Assembly: GCA_041576015.1 (NCBI GenBank)
Contig: JBFGLT010000070.1
Coordinates: forward strand, 1-15,196
Length of the DNA stretch: 15,196 bases
Direction: 5' to 3'
Source of the DNA: JABDIY01 sp041576015
Lineage (GTDB): Bacteria > Actinomycetota > Acidimicrobiia > Acidimicrobiales > SZUA-35
The notes beneath the pieces were generated by a model. That model was not told the DNA's origin. It did not search any database and was given only the letters and a program-made list of their open reading frames with translations. A program made the position numbers and the translations under genes. Below, piece after piece: positions 7,082 to 14,060 of this stretch; the stretch's first letter is position 1; every line of letters begins with the position of its first letter.

Positions 7082-8287
7082 TCAGATCATGGCGGCGACC
7101 GCACGCCCGCTGGCCAGCGCACCGTTGATGCTTGCGTCCCGGCGGTGATCGCCGATCACGTACACGCCGCTGTCGAGTTTGAGCGGGGCCTGGTTGTCGT
7201 AGCCGGGTAGCTGGATGGGCTGGGCCTGAGGGATGCGGTCGACCCGGAGTGTCTCCCACGAGGCCGCCGAGGACCCTCCGAGCTCGCGCAGCTGATCGCG
7301 CATCGCCTCCTCGGTGCCCTGGGCGACGGTCGGGGCCGAGACGACGACGGTGTGGGTGCCGGCCGGAGCGTAGGCGTCGGACACCGCGCTCATGGTGCAG
7401 ATGGAGTTGAGCGGTCGGGTGCCGGTTCCGTTGAGGACGATGACGGGATCGGTCGTCAGAGGCTCGGGGGTGCGGAACCAGATGCTCGTGACCCCCCGCC
7501 AACCGGGATCGGGGACGTTGGCGAGCCGGGCGGCTTCGGTTGCGCCGGTCGCGCAGACGACCGCACCGGCCTCGATCGTTTCACCGCCGTGAAGTGTCAC
7601 CCGATGGGCATCGACATCCACCGCCTTGGTCCCGAGCCGGAGGGCGCCGTCGGGAAGGCGCCCGGCCAGCTGGTTGGGGATCTCCCCCATCCCCTGGCGG
7701 GGCACGGCGGCGTCACCCTGGGCCAGCATCCGAAACACGAAGTCGACGACTCGGCTCGACCCTCCGAGGTCGGGGTCGAGGGTGATTCCGGCGAAGAGCG
7801 GCTGCAGGAACTGGTTGATCATCCCGGAGCTGAACCCGAGTTCCTTGAACCGGGTGCGAGCGGTGACGTCCTCCCGCTGCCACAGTTCGGTCAGCGCCGG
7901 CCGTGTCACACTCAGCCGGTAGAAGAGAATGCGGAGTTTGTCGGCCAGGGAGCCGACCGGCGCTCGCACCGTGTCGAGGAGTTGACCGGGGGCGCGGAAT
8001 GGATCGCCGATCATCGCGCTGTGCCCGGGTCCGAGGAGGATGCGGGCGCCAGGGATGAACGGGCGGAGTTCGAGGGCGTCGTAGTCGAGCAGGTCGCGGG
8101 CGTCGGGGTAGGCGGTCAGGAGGATCTGGAATCCCCGGTCGCAGAGATGCCCGTCGACAGCGTCGGTCCGCACCCTGCCGCCGGGTCCGTCCGACGCCTC
8201 GACGACGATGACCTCGTGTCCCTTGGCGTTGAGTTCCACGGCGGCGGCCAGGCCGGCCAACCCTGCTCCGACAATCACGATGTCCAC
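7082..8287 (-). CDS. FAD-dependent oxidoreductase, amine oxidase/phytoene desaturase-like
   Basis: A 401-aa flavoprotein. The N-terminus VDIVIVGAGLAGLAAAVEL holds the Rossmann GAGLAG loop (residues 7-12). The second strand ends in E30, which would bind the FAD ribose, and is followed by the GPGGRVRTD motif of amine oxidase, protoporphyrinogen oxidase and phytoene desaturase families. The C-terminus VYVIGDHRRDASINGALASGRAVA is the closing FAD-binding motif. The start is placed at GTG 8287, directly before the Rossmann strand; the frame is open to 8374 but the extra residues are low-complexity and overlap the divergent gene. TAGACC lies 7 nt before this GTG and may be the -10 element. The substrate is unknown. 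Neighbours (a CoA-transferase and an acyl-CoA synthetase) hint at lipid or isoprenoid metabolism, but that is only suggestive. Confidence 0.9.
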   Translation of the reverse strand: MDIVIVGAGLAGLAAAVELNAKGHEVIVVEASDGPGGRVRTDAVDGHLCDRGFQILLTAYPDARDLLDYDALELRPFIPGARILLGPGHSAMIGDPFRAPGQLLDTVRAPVGSLADKLRILFYRLSVTRPALTELWQREDVTARTRFKELGFSSGMINQFLQPLFAGITLDPDLGGSSRVVDFVFRMLAQGDAAVPRQGMGEIPNQLAGRLPDGALRLGTKAVDVDAHRVTLHGGETIEAGAVVCATGATEAARLANVPDPGWRGVTSIWFRTPEPLTTDPVIVLNGTGTRPLNSICTMSAVSDAYAPAGTHTVVVSAPTVAQGTEEAMRDQLRELGGSSAASWETLRVDRIPQAQPIQLPGYDNQAPLKLDSGVYVIGDHRRDASINGALASGRAVAAMI

Positions 8288-8292
8288 GATCA

Positions 8293-8304
8293 GTGGTCTA
8301 CCAC
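8293..8304. promoter_or_regulatory. Inverted repeat GTGGT-CT-ACCAC in divergent promoter region
   Basis: A 12-bp inverted repeat with perfect 5-bp arms lies in the 67-bp gap between the divergent oxidoreductase and acyl-CoA synthetase genes. It covers the putative minus-strand -10 hexamer TAGACC (8295-8300), which ends 7 nt before the oxidoreductase GTG. Position and symmetry suit an operator controlling one or both genes, but short arms like these can occur by chance. Confidence 0.3.
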
Positions 8305-8341
8305 GTCGTCGCCGGTTCTCCGCCGTCGGCGGTGCGACCGA

Positions 8342-8347
8342 TAGAGT
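8342..8347 (+). promoter_or_regulatory. Putative -10 element of a leaderless promoter for the acyl-CoA synthetase
   Basis: TAGAGT matches TAnnnT and ends 7 nt before the ATG at 8355, the spacing expected if transcription starts at the start codon. A GGGA directly before the ATG is too close to act as a Shine-Dalgarno. No clear -35 box is visible. Confidence 0.5.
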
Positions 8348-8354
8348 CCCGGGA

Positions 8355-10082
8355 ATGAACGTGCCGTCGGTCACAGACTTGATCGCCGCTCACCGGGCGG
8401 CCTGGACGAACCTCCTGGCGCCGGGCGAACGGTTCGAGATGACCGACGCCGAGGTCGGCGGGGTACCGATGCGAGTGTTCGCAGCCGCTCCGGCGACCAT
8501 GCGTGACGTCTGGGCCTTCACCGCCGGGTACGGGGACCGGCGGTATCTCGTGTTCGAGGACGAACATCTCACCTTCTCCGATGCCCACGCCGCAGTGCGC
8601 TCCCTGGCCGACCGCCTGGTGGAGGACTACGGGGTCGGACCGGGGGAACGAGTGGCGATCGCCATGCGCAACTTCCCTGAGTGGGTCCTCGCCTACTGGG
8701 CGGTCATCAGCACCGGCGCAGCGGTCGTGGGAATGAACGCCTGGTGGACCACCAACGAGATGGACTACGCACTCGGCGATTCGGTTCCGAAGGTGCTGAT
8801 CTGCGACGAGGAGCGTCTCGAGCGGGTCCGTCCCGTCCACGACGCTCTCCAAACCCGATTCGGGTTGCGGGTGGTCTCGGTTCGGTCCGATGGGCCGCTG
8901 CCGTCCGGCGGTGTCCGCTGGGACGATCTGGTCGATCCTTCCGCTGCGCCGGCTGATCTCCCCGGAGTGGAGATCGGTCCCGACGACGACATGTGCATCT
9001 TCTACACGTCGGGGACCACCGGCTCCTCCAAGGGCGCCCAGCTCACGCACCGGGGGTCGGTCCACAACCTCCTCCACATGGCCTTCATGCTGGAGATCCC
9101 CAAGGCGATGGCCGCCGCTGCCGGTGTACCGACGGCCGAGAGCGCCCGCCAGCCGTGCGTCCTGGCGCCCACCCCGCTGTTCCACGTGACGGCCAACAAC
9201 TGCTTGCTGCACCCGGCGACGGCGGCGGGTGGAGCGGTCGTGCTGATGTACCGGTGGGAGCCGGGCCGGGCTCTGGAACTGATCGAGCGGGAAGGGGTGA
9301 CCAGCGTGAGCGGCGTCCCCACGATGAGCCGGGAGCTGTTGAACCATCCGGACTGGGACCGGCGGGACACCGGTTCCCTGCAGTCCCTCGGTGGCGGTGG
9401 TGCCCCGATCCACCCCGACCTGGTCGAGAAGATCGGTGCCGCACTGCCCGACGGTGTTCCATCGACTGGCTATGGACTGACCGAGACGCACGGGATCGTC
9501 ACGGCCAACAACGGCCCGGTGTACCTGATGAAGCCCGAGTCCTGCGGCCCGATCGTCCCCACCTGCGATGCCGTTGTCCGGGATGAGCTGGGCCGGGATC
9601 TACCACCGGGATCCACCGGAGTCCTGTGGATCAAAGGACCGATCATCATCAAGGGCTACCTCAACAAGCCGGACGCGACGGCGCAGGCGATTCAGGACGG
9701 CTGGTTCAACACCGGCGACATCGCCCGGATCGACGCCGATGGGTTCGTGTACATCGTGGACCGGGCCAAGGACATGGTGTTGCGGGGTGGCGAGAACGTG
9801 TACTGCTCGGAGGTGGAGGCGGCGATCTACCGGCATCCCGCTGTCGCCGAGGCGGCGGTGTTCGCCGTCCCCGACGAACGGCTCGGCGAGGAGGTCGGAA
9901 TGGCCGTCGTGCTCCTCGACGGCGCGAGCCTCACCGCCGACGAGGCGCGACGGTTTCTGGCCGACCGCTTGGCCGCCTACAAGATCCCCGCCCACATCTG
10001 GTTCCTCGACCGGCCGCTACCCCGGAACGCCAACGGGAAGTTCATCAAACGGGAGCTCCGCGACCGGCTCGTCCGTGCCTGA
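8355..10082 (+). CDS. Class I adenylate-forming enzyme, probable fatty-acid/acyl-CoA synthetase
   Basis: A 575-aa AMP-binding (ANL superfamily) enzyme that would activate a carboxylic acid to an acyl-adenylate and then, probably, an acyl-CoA thioester. Core motifs are all present: the phosphate-binding loop YTSGTTGSSKG (about residues 217-227), the A5 motif YGLTETHG (about 373-380), the A7/A8 region FNTGDIA...YIVDRAKDMVLRGGENVY (from about 450) and the A10 lysine in NANGKFIKREL (about K560). Length and the C-terminal hinge-and-lid domain are those of acyl-CoA synthetases rather than an isolated NRPS domain. ATG 8355 is favoured over the longer open frame (to 8208), which runs into the divergent oxidoreductase. 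The acid substrate cannot be deduced from the motifs. The gene converges with the AlkA-like glycosylase gene, with 5 bp between stops. Confidence 0.92.
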   Translation: MNVPSVTDLIAAHRAAWTNLLAPGERFEMTDAEVGGVPMRVFAAAPATMRDVWAFTAGYGDRRYLVFEDEHLTFSDAHAAVRSLADRLVEDYGVGPGERVAIAMRNFPEWVLAYWAVISTGAAVVGMNAWWTTNEMDYALGDSVPKVLICDEERLERVRPVHDALQTRFGLRVVSVRSDGPLPSGGVRWDDLVDPSAAPADLPGVEIGPDDDMCIFYTSGTTGSSKGAQLTHRGSVHNLLHMAFMLEIPKAMAAAAGVPTAESARQPCVLAPTPLFHVTANNCLLHPATAAGGAVVLMYRWEPGRALELIEREGVTSVSGVPTMSRELLNHPDWDRRDTGSLQSLGGGGAPIHPDLVEKIGAALPDGVPSTGYGLTETHGIVTANNGPVYLMKPESCGPIVPTCDAVVRDELGRDLPPGSTGVLWIKGPIIIKGYLNKPDATAQAIQDGWFNTGDIARIDADGFVYIVDRAKDMVLRGGENVYCSEVEAAIYRHPAVAEAAVFAVPDERLGEEVGMAVVLLDGASLTADEARRFLADRLAAYKIPAHIWFLDRPLPRNANGKFIKRELRDRLVRA

Positions 10083-10087
10083 GGCGT

Positions 10088-10984
10088 TCAGCGACCGCTG
10101 GCCATACCGTCGCCGGTCAGGCTGAGACGCGGCCCGTACCTCGGCGCTGCGCCCGCCCCCTTGACCAGACGGATCGCCCGCCACCGATGCCCCCGGTACG
10201 GTTCGAGGAGTTCCAGCATGCGTTCATCGTCGCCGCGGGGCTCGCCGGCGAGGTGCCAGGCGACGGTGTTGGGGATGTGGAAGTCGCCGATCGGCACTGC
10301 GTCGGCGAATCCGAAGGCGGTGGCGGTGACCATCGCAGACGTCCACCGACCGATGCCCCGGATCTGCTCGAGCCGGGTGGCGATCTCGGCCGGTGGTCGG
10401 GTCCAGAGGGTCTCGAGTCGTCGCAGCTCGGCGGCGGTGCCGATCAGGGTGGAGGCTCGCTTCCGCTCGATCCCGCAGGCGTGCAGGTCGTGGTATCCGA
10501 GGCCGGCCACGACGTCGGGGGCGGGGAGAATCCACCCCCGTGCACGCTTCGATGCAGCCGGTCCCGGCGCGGGATCGCCGAACCGCCGAGCGAGTGCCCG
10601 GCGCGCTCGGACGGCCCGGCTGACCTGCACCTTCTGGCCCAGGATGGCGCCGACCAAGGCGTCCCAGGGACGATCGGTTCGGCTCAACCGGTGCGGGTGA
10701 CGCTGCCACAGCCGGCGCAGCGGTCCGTGCGGTTCGAACCCAGTGATGTCGTCGCCGTCGCCGAGGAGGCGGGGAAGCTGATCGAGGAGCCATGCCGCTC
10801 CCGGCCCCCACGCCTGTCCCTCCACCGAGATCGGACCGGTGCGGTGGAGGTACATCGTGCCGAGACCGATCGGGGTTCTGGTGCTCCACCACGCACCGTC
10901 GGGGCCGACCATCACCGGCAGCTTGGCGCCCCGTACGGTTCGTCCGACATGGATGCCTTCGCCGATCGGCACCGTTCGCCTCAC
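10088..10984 (-). CDS. DNA-3-methyladenine glycosylase II-like (AlkA/HhH-GPD family)
   Basis: A predicted 298-aa DNA glycosylase for alkylated bases. The helix-hairpin-helix is QIRGIGRWTSAMV (IRGIGRW at residues 208-214), and the catalytic aspartate of the HhH-GPD fold is D234 in PIGDFHIPN. The Lys found in bifunctional endonuclease III/OGG1 members is not at the expected site, so it is probably monofunctional, like AlkA. The WDALVGAILGQKVQVSRA helix is typical of the AlkA branch. There are two plausible starts. GTG 10984 is preceded by TACGAT with a 7-nt gap, the leaderless pattern seen elsewhere in the window. ATG 11038 would add 18 residues and start 13 nt after the helicase stop. I prefer 10984. 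It lies downstream of the UvrD-like helicase on the same strand, so it may also be read from the SOS promoter. Confidence 0.88.
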   Translation of the reverse strand: MRRTVPIGEGIHVGRTVRGAKLPVMVGPDGAWWSTRTPIGLGTMYLHRTGPISVEGQAWGPGAAWLLDQLPRLLGDGDDITGFEPHGPLRRLWQRHPHRLSRTDRPWDALVGAILGQKVQVSRAVRARRALARRFGDPAPGPAASKRARGWILPAPDVVAGLGYHDLHACGIERKRASTLIGTAAELRRLETLWTRPPAEIATRLEQIRGIGRWTSAMVTATAFGFADAVPIGDFHIPNTVAWHLAGEPRGDDERMLELLEPYRGHRWRAIRLVKGAGAAPRYGPRLSLTGDGMASGR

Positions 10985-10991
10985 GGACCCG

Positions 10992-10997
10992 ATCGTA
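10992..10997 (-). promoter_or_regulatory. Putative -10 element of a leaderless promoter for the AlkA-like gene
   Basis: On the minus strand TACGAT matches TAnnnT and ends 7 nt before the GTG at 10984. It would give the glycosylase its own transcript in addition to read-through from the helicase, and it argues against the upstream ATG at 11038. Confidence 0.42.
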
Positions 10998-11015
10998 GCC
11001 GTCGCCGCCGACGGC
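10998..11015. terminator. GC-rich hairpin between the helicase and glycosylase genes
   Basis: GCCGTCG and CGACGGC form a perfect 7-bp stem around a 4-nt loop, 37 nt after the helicase stop and next to the glycosylase -10 candidate. There is no U-tract. It may partly end helicase transcripts; it could also be chance in GC-rich DNA, or lie inside coding sequence if the glycosylase starts at 11038. Confidence 0.25.
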
Positions 11016-11051
11016 GGAGCTCCCGACGTCGCTGCCATGGTGGCGCGGGAT

Positions 11052-13103
11052 TCAGGACCAGAGGGTGGCGAGGAGGGCGTCGACCTGGTCGGCGACCTGC
11101 ACGGTCGCAGGGTCGCCGGCGATGCCGGCTGTCCGGAGGTCGATCTCCGGTTCGCCCACGGTGTCGAAACGATCCGCTGCCGGTTCCAGGAAACGGCTGC
11201 GCTGCGCGAACACATGGCGGTCGTCGGACCCGAATCGGTTCACGTGGTACCGAAGAGGGAAGGTGATCGCCAGCTCGTCCCGAGCGCGCGTCATCGCCAC
11301 ATAGAGGAGGCGGAGCTCCTCGGCCAGCCCGTCGTCGTCACCGATCGCCAGGTCCGAAGGAATGTTGCCGTCAGCGGCGTGCAGCAGGTACACGTGACGC
11401 CACTCCAGGCCCTTGGCCGAGTGGATGGTCGAAAGCGTCAACCAGTCGTCGTCGAGGTGGGGTGGGCCGGCCCAGTCGCCCGTGACGCCGGGCGGGTCGA
11501 GGGTCAACTCGACCAGCAGCTGGCTGCGTGACCGGTAGCGGGTAGCGATCGTGGCGAGGGCATCGAGATCGGCCAAGCGAGGCTGCGGGTTCTCGTAGTT
11601 GTTCACGAAGATCAGCTCGCAGAAGGTCCGCAGTCGCTGGATCTGTTCGGCCGGGGACAGGGACCTGGCCTCGGCACCGTCGCCGAGGCAGTCGGCGAGT
11701 GCGTCCCGCAGCTCGGTCGCCTGGGCGCGAGCCGCCGCCGGCGGCGCCCCGGCACCGTCGAGGAATCGACGGAGCGGATCGGTCTCCGGGTCTCCGATGC
11801 CGAGGTCGGCCACCAGCCGCCGCTCGGTCGCCGGACCGACACCATCGAGGGCGGCCAGAACACGATGCCAGGCGAGCTGGTCGGCCGGGTTGTCCAGGAT
11901 GCGGAGGAGGGCGAGCAGGTCCTTGACGTGGGCGGTCTCCAGGTGCTTGAGGCCTCCGTACTTGACATAGGGGACGGCCCGCCGGATGAGCTCGAGTTCG
12001 AGACCGCTGGAATGGTGGCCGGCCCGGAAAAGGACCGCCTGGTCGCGAAGGTCGACACCCCGCTCGCGGGCATCGAGGATCTGATCGACCACCCAGGCGC
12101 TCTGGGCCAGCTCATCGTCGCAGGTGACCAGGCGGGGCCTTCCCTCGCCCGTCCGGTTGCTCCACAGTCGCTTGGTGAAGTGCGGCGTGCGGCCGGCGAT
12201 CGGCTGGGCGATGACCTCGTTGGCCGCATCGAGGATGGCGGTGGTGGACCGGTAGTTCTGTTCCAGGGTGATCGTCTCGGCTCCGGCGAAGCGTCCTGTG
12301 AACTCCCACATGTTGGCCACGCTGGCGCTCCGGAATCCGTAGATCGCCTGAGCGTCATCGCCGACGGCGCAGAGTTCTGTGCGGTCGTTGCACATCCCGG
12401 CCACGATGTCGGCCTGGATCGGATTGGTGTCCTGGTACTCGTCGATCAGGATGTGGTCGAAAAGGCCGGCCAGCGTCGAAGCCAACGGCGTTGCGGTGAG
12501 TGCCCGCCAGAACAACAGCAGGTCGTCGTAGTCGAGGACGCCATGCGATCGCTTCTTTCGGGTGTAGGTCTCGAACAACGAACCGAGGTCGTCGCCGTGG
12601 TCAGCGCACCAGGGGAAGTCCGATTCCAACACCTCGGCCAGGATTCTCTGGCTGTTGACCAGCCGGCTGTAGATGCTGGCGACGGTCGTGGCTCGGGGAA
12701 ACCGCTTGGCTCGCTCGGCCAGGCCGGCCTCGGTGCGCACCATCCCGAACAGGTCCACGGCGTCGGCGGCGTCCAGGACGGTGAAGCTGGCCGGGAGGCC
12801 GGCGGCGGCCCCGAATTGCCGGAGCAGGCGGTTGGCCACGGCGTGAAACGTGCCGCCCCACACCCGCCCCGCCGCCCGGTTCGCCGAGGCGGCCTCGACC
12901 CTGTGAATCATCTGCGATGCCGCCCGTCGGGTGAACGTCAACAGCAGGATCCTGTGCGGATCGACGCCGTCCTCGATCAGGGCGACCACCCGGGCCACCA
13001 GCGTCCTGGTCTTGCCCGTCCCAGCCCCGGCGACGATGAGCAACGGGGCGCCGCGATGCTCCACCGCGTGCGTCTGGGCCGGGTTCAGTTTCGTCAGGGT
13101 CAT
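11052..13103 (-). CDS. UvrD/PcrA-type ATP-dependent DNA helicase (superfamily 1A)
   Basis: A 683-aa 3'-to-5' SF1 helicase with the full motif set in order: Q-motif LNPAQ (6-10), Walker A AGAGTGKT (25-32), Ia LLTFTRRAASQM, Walker B LIDEYQDTN (D221, E222), III AVGDDAQAIYGFRSA, IV LEQNYRST, V STIHSAKGLEW and VI YVAMTRARDEL (M604). There is no RecB-like nuclease domain, so it belongs with UvrD/PcrA repair helicases rather than AdnAB/RecB. It is somewhat short, and no C-terminal Tudor-like or HRDC segment was recognised. Start choice: the frame is open to a TTG at 13154 and has ATGs at 13115 and 13103. ATG 13103 puts the conserved LNPAQ at the usual distance. It also leaves a perfect SOS box and a -10 hexamer upstream rather than inside the gene. 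LexA control is therefore likely. It probably acts in repair of damaged DNA. Confidence 0.95.
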   Translation of the reverse strand: MTLTKLNPAQTHAVEHRGAPLLIVAGAGTGKTRTLVARVVALIEDGVDPHRILLLTFTRRAASQMIHRVEAASANRAAGRVWGGTFHAVANRLLRQFGAAAGLPASFTVLDAADAVDLFGMVRTEAGLAERAKRFPRATTVASIYSRLVNSQRILAEVLESDFPWCADHGDDLGSLFETYTRKKRSHGVLDYDDLLLFWRALTATPLASTLAGLFDHILIDEYQDTNPIQADIVAGMCNDRTELCAVGDDAQAIYGFRSASVANMWEFTGRFAGAETITLEQNYRSTTAILDAANEVIAQPIAGRTPHFTKRLWSNRTGEGRPRLVTCDDELAQSAWVVDQILDARERGVDLRDQAVLFRAGHHSSGLELELIRRAVPYVKYGGLKHLETAHVKDLLALLRILDNPADQLAWHRVLAALDGVGPATERRLVADLGIGDPETDPLRRFLDGAGAPPAAARAQATELRDALADCLGDGAEARSLSPAEQIQRLRTFCELIFVNNYENPQPRLADLDALATIATRYRSRSQLLVELTLDPPGVTGDWAGPPHLDDDWLTLSTIHSAKGLEWRHVYLLHAADGNIPSDLAIGDDDGLAEELRLLYVAMTRARDELAITFPLRYHVNRFGSDDRHVFAQRSRFLEPAADRFDTVGEPEIDLRTAGIAGDPATVQVADQVDALLATLWS

Positions 13104-13108
13104 TTGGT

Positions 13109-13122
13109 CGAACATACGTTTG
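13109..13122. promoter_or_regulatory. SOS box (LexA operator)
   Basis: CGAACATACGTTTG matches all fourteen positions of the Gram-positive LexA site CGAACRNRYGTTYG, known from Bacillus and mycobacteria. It ends 6 bp before the helicase ATG (13103) and overlaps its -10 hexamer (13111-13116), so bound LexA would block transcription. It sits in the 98-bp gap to the divergent LysM-protein gene, about 80 bp upstream of that gene. Confidence 0.82.
13111..13116 (-). promoter_or_regulatory. Putative -10 element of the helicase promoter
   Basis: On the minus strand TATGTT matches TAnnnT and ends 7 nt before the ATG at 13103, again a leaderless spacing. It lies within the SOS box, which is a common LexA arrangement. 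No convincing -35 box was seen. Confidence 0.5.
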
Positions 13123-13189
13123 GCACGGTACTCGGGTTGGCAGAAGGTGCGCAACCATGTTCAAGTGGTTGCTGTAGAAAGCGTTTGAT

Positions 13190-13195
13190 TACTAT
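13190..13195 (+). promoter_or_regulatory. Putative -10 element for the LysM-protein gene
   Basis: TACTAT fits TAnnnT and lies 6 nt before the ATG at 13202, in a short AT-rich patch (about 13175-13203) that stands out in this GC-rich window. The transcript would be leaderless or nearly so. No Shine-Dalgarno is present. Confidence 0.5.
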
Positions 13196-13201
13196 TGTTA
13201 G

Positions 13202-14017
13202 ATGTCGATGTGTGACGAATCCGATCTCCGGCTCTCAGGGGGCGGGCTGCTGGCCGGCATCGCTCTCGTCGGCGGAGGCCTGGCCGGGGCGGCCGGGCTC
13301 CTCCGGCCGTGGGAGCGTCCCGCCGGGCCCGAGACCCTGGTCACCGCGGGAGCGTGGTGGACCGCTGCGGCATTGACCGGTTGGGTGGCGCTCAGCGTCC
13401 GGTACTGGCTTCGAGCCCCGTATGCCCCGCGCCGCCGCCGGTTCGGCCGGCTGACCATGCCCGGCTCCCGCCGGCTAGCCGAAGCGTTACTCCTCGCCGG
13501 CACGCTGGCGTGCTCGCCGGCGAGTCCGGATTCGGCTCCCCCTCGGATCGAGATCCTGGGAACGGTCGGATCCGGAACCACGGCGTCGTCGACGCTTGTC
13601 ACCGGCGACCCACCGGTGTCTCGGGTGCCGGACCAGGCCGCCGCGGCATCGAGCGCCAACCCATCGATTCCGGCTCCGTCTCGTTCGGGCACCCACGACG
13701 CCCCCGAGCGGTCGCCGCTGCTCGCCTGGCTCGAAGCCGGGGGTGGCGTGGGCGACCAGGACCTGCCCGAGCCGGGGCCGGTGGCCGAGCCTCGCACCCA
13801 CGTCGTCGAGCGCGGAGAGCACTTTTGGTCGATCGCCGGCGCCGAGGTGGAGGAGCACCTCGGGCGCCGGGCATCCGACGCCGAAATCTCCGACTATTGG
13901 GTGGGGTTGGTGAGGGCCAATCGGTACCGGATCCGCTCTGGCGATCCCGACCTGATCCACCCCGGCGAGATCCTGGAGCTGCCGCCGCTCCCACCGGCCG
14001 CCCGAATCGATCGCTAG
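13202..14017 (+). CDS. Membrane protein with C-terminal LysM domain
   Basis: A 271-aa envelope protein of unknown function. Hydrophobic segments are at about residues 13-34 and 46-66. A third at about 92-104 follows two arginines and ends in LAC, resembling a signal or lipoprotein-type segment although the lipobox is imperfect. Residues 105-195 are rich in Pro, Ser, Ala and Gly, a likely flexible linker. Residues 199-265 (THVVERGEHFWSIAG... LIHPGEILELPP) form a LysM domain, which binds peptidoglycan. In known LysM proteins this places the C-terminus in the cell wall. The start at 13202 fits the upstream -10 hexamer; ATG 13208 is in frame and possible. The gene is divergent from the SOS-box helicase, recalling YneA, ChiZ and DivS, SOS-linked LysM or membrane division inhibitors. 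That role is a hypothesis only. Confidence 0.85.
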   Translation: MSMCDESDLRLSGGGLLAGIALVGGGLAGAAGLLRPWERPAGPETLVTAGAWWTAAALTGWVALSVRYWLRAPYAPRRRRFGRLTMPGSRRLAEALLLAGTLACSPASPDSAPPRIEILGTVGSGTTASSTLVTGDPPVSRVPDQAAAASSANPSIPAPSRSGTHDAPERSPLLAWLEAGGGVGDQDLPEPGPVAEPRTHVVERGEHFWSIAGAEVEEHLGRRASDAEISDYWVGLVRANRYRIRSGDPDLIHPGEILELPPLPPAARIDR

Positions 14018-14060
14018 TGGCGCGGCGGAACAAACCGGGCCGGGCCGCTGTTGGGAGAGC

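Noticed and set aside
9626..11266. Plus-strand open frame (546 aa) across the synthetase end and the glycosylase gene
   Set aside because: It is out of frame with the synthetase and antisense to the glycosylase, both with clear catalytic motifs.
13153..13162. Possible second SOS box (GAAC-ATG-GTT on the minus strand)
   Set aside because: The two half-sites are separated by 3 bases instead of the required 4, and the flanks do not match.
11865..13376. Plus-strand open frame (503 aa) antisense to the helicase
   Set aside because: All seven helicase motifs are on the minus strand; this frame has no recognisable domain.
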